NCBI GenBank assembly: GCA_017958245.1
Contig: JAGDDC010000216.1
Location: 1-6,830, forward strand
Length of the DNA: 6,830 nt
From: Lachnospiraceae bacterium
GTDB taxonomy: Bacteria; Bacillota_A; Clostridia; Lachnospirales; Lachnospiraceae
Direction of reading: 5' to 3'
The notes beneath the pieces were generated by a model, which worked only from the letters and a program-made list of their open reading frames with translations, did not search any database and was not told where the DNA came from. Both the position numbers and the translations under genes were made by a program. This document shows, piece by piece, positions 6,660 to 6,830 of this stretch (position 1 is the stretch's first letter; the number at the start of each line of letters is the position of its first letter).

Positions 6660-6830
6660 TCACACATTTACAAAACTTTCAAAGAAATTTATGAGAGGCG
6701 TCGAGAAGAGTCCCAGCGCCACAACGCACACTGCAAACACGGTGATCGGAAGGAGCATCTTCCACCCGGGTTCGTTTATGTCGTCGAACCCCTCGCACTT
6801 CGTTCCCTCCTTCGGGAAGAAGGCCCTGAC
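6660..6830 (-). CDS. C-terminal end of a membrane protein, probably another antiporter-like subunit (partial)
   Basis: An open frame enters from the right edge and ends in TGA at 6662-6660, giving 56 residues. A hydrophilic stretch (VRAFFPKEGTKCEGF, then DDINEPGWKM) leads into a single membrane helix of the type LLPITVFAVCVVALGLFS, ending in TPLINFFESFVNV. This charged-loop-plus-last-helix pattern is typical of the C-terminus of NuoL/NuoM/MrpD-type antiporter subunits. It lies 42 bases upstream of the complete antiporter gene on the same strand, and paired antiporter-like subunits are common in Mrp and membrane-bound hydrogenase or dehydrogenase operons. The start and most of the protein are outside the window, so the identity is an inference from the tail and its neighbour. 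Confidence 0.65.
   Translation of the reverse strand, partial: VRAFFPKEGTKCEGFDDINEPGWKMLLPITVFAVCVVALGLFSTPLINFFESFVNV

Overview
The window reads as ordinary chromosomal DNA from an anaerobic Firmicute of the Clostridia, possibly Lachnospiraceae-like. The reasons are the mix of families (a PgcA-type phosphosugar mutase, a CheX-type protein, a FapA/DUF342 protein and Mrp/complex-I-like antiporter subunits), strong GGAGG-type ribosome binding sites, a TTG start codon and a clear housekeeping-type promoter. The taxonomic call is inference, because no rRNA or other marker gene is present. Every gene is on the minus strand, so transcription runs from the right edge of the window to the left edge. 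No tRNA, rRNA, CRISPR array, insertion sequence or phage gene was seen.

Layout in transcription order. (1) Positions 6830-6660 hold the C-terminal end of a membrane protein that is probably an antiporter-like subunit. (2) Positions 6617-4506 hold a complete complex-I/Mrp-type proton-conducting antiporter subunit of about 703 residues. It keeps the charged residues of the proton path and has a long amphipathic C-terminal extension ending in a last membrane helix. (3) An AT-rich gap of 95 bases holds a good sigma-A-type promoter whose -35 box lies inside the end of the antiporter gene. (4) Positions 4410-3925 encode a CheX-like protein, followed 30 bases later by (5) a FapA/DUF342 protein at 3894-2494. 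(6) A 140-base gap holds two hairpins, one of which begins right at the FapA stop codon. (7) Positions 2353-626 encode a PgcA-like alpha-phosphohexomutase. (8) From 564 to the left edge runs a left-handed beta-helix acyltransferase resembling the C-terminal half of GlmU, cut by the window edge.

Functionally there are three blocks: an ion-translocating membrane complex on the right, a CheX-FapA pair that may act in motility or surface signalling in the middle, and a sugar-phosphate block (mutase plus GlmU-like acyltransferase) on the left. The last two blocks may share a transcript starting at the 4489-4517 promoter, with the hairpins in the 2354-2493 gap setting relative expression. Nothing here clearly amounts to a new biological system. 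The points most worth a second look are the CheX-FapA pair, the post-stop hairpin, the stand-alone GlmU-like acyltransferase with a retained catalytic-type histidine, and the extended antiporter C-terminus.
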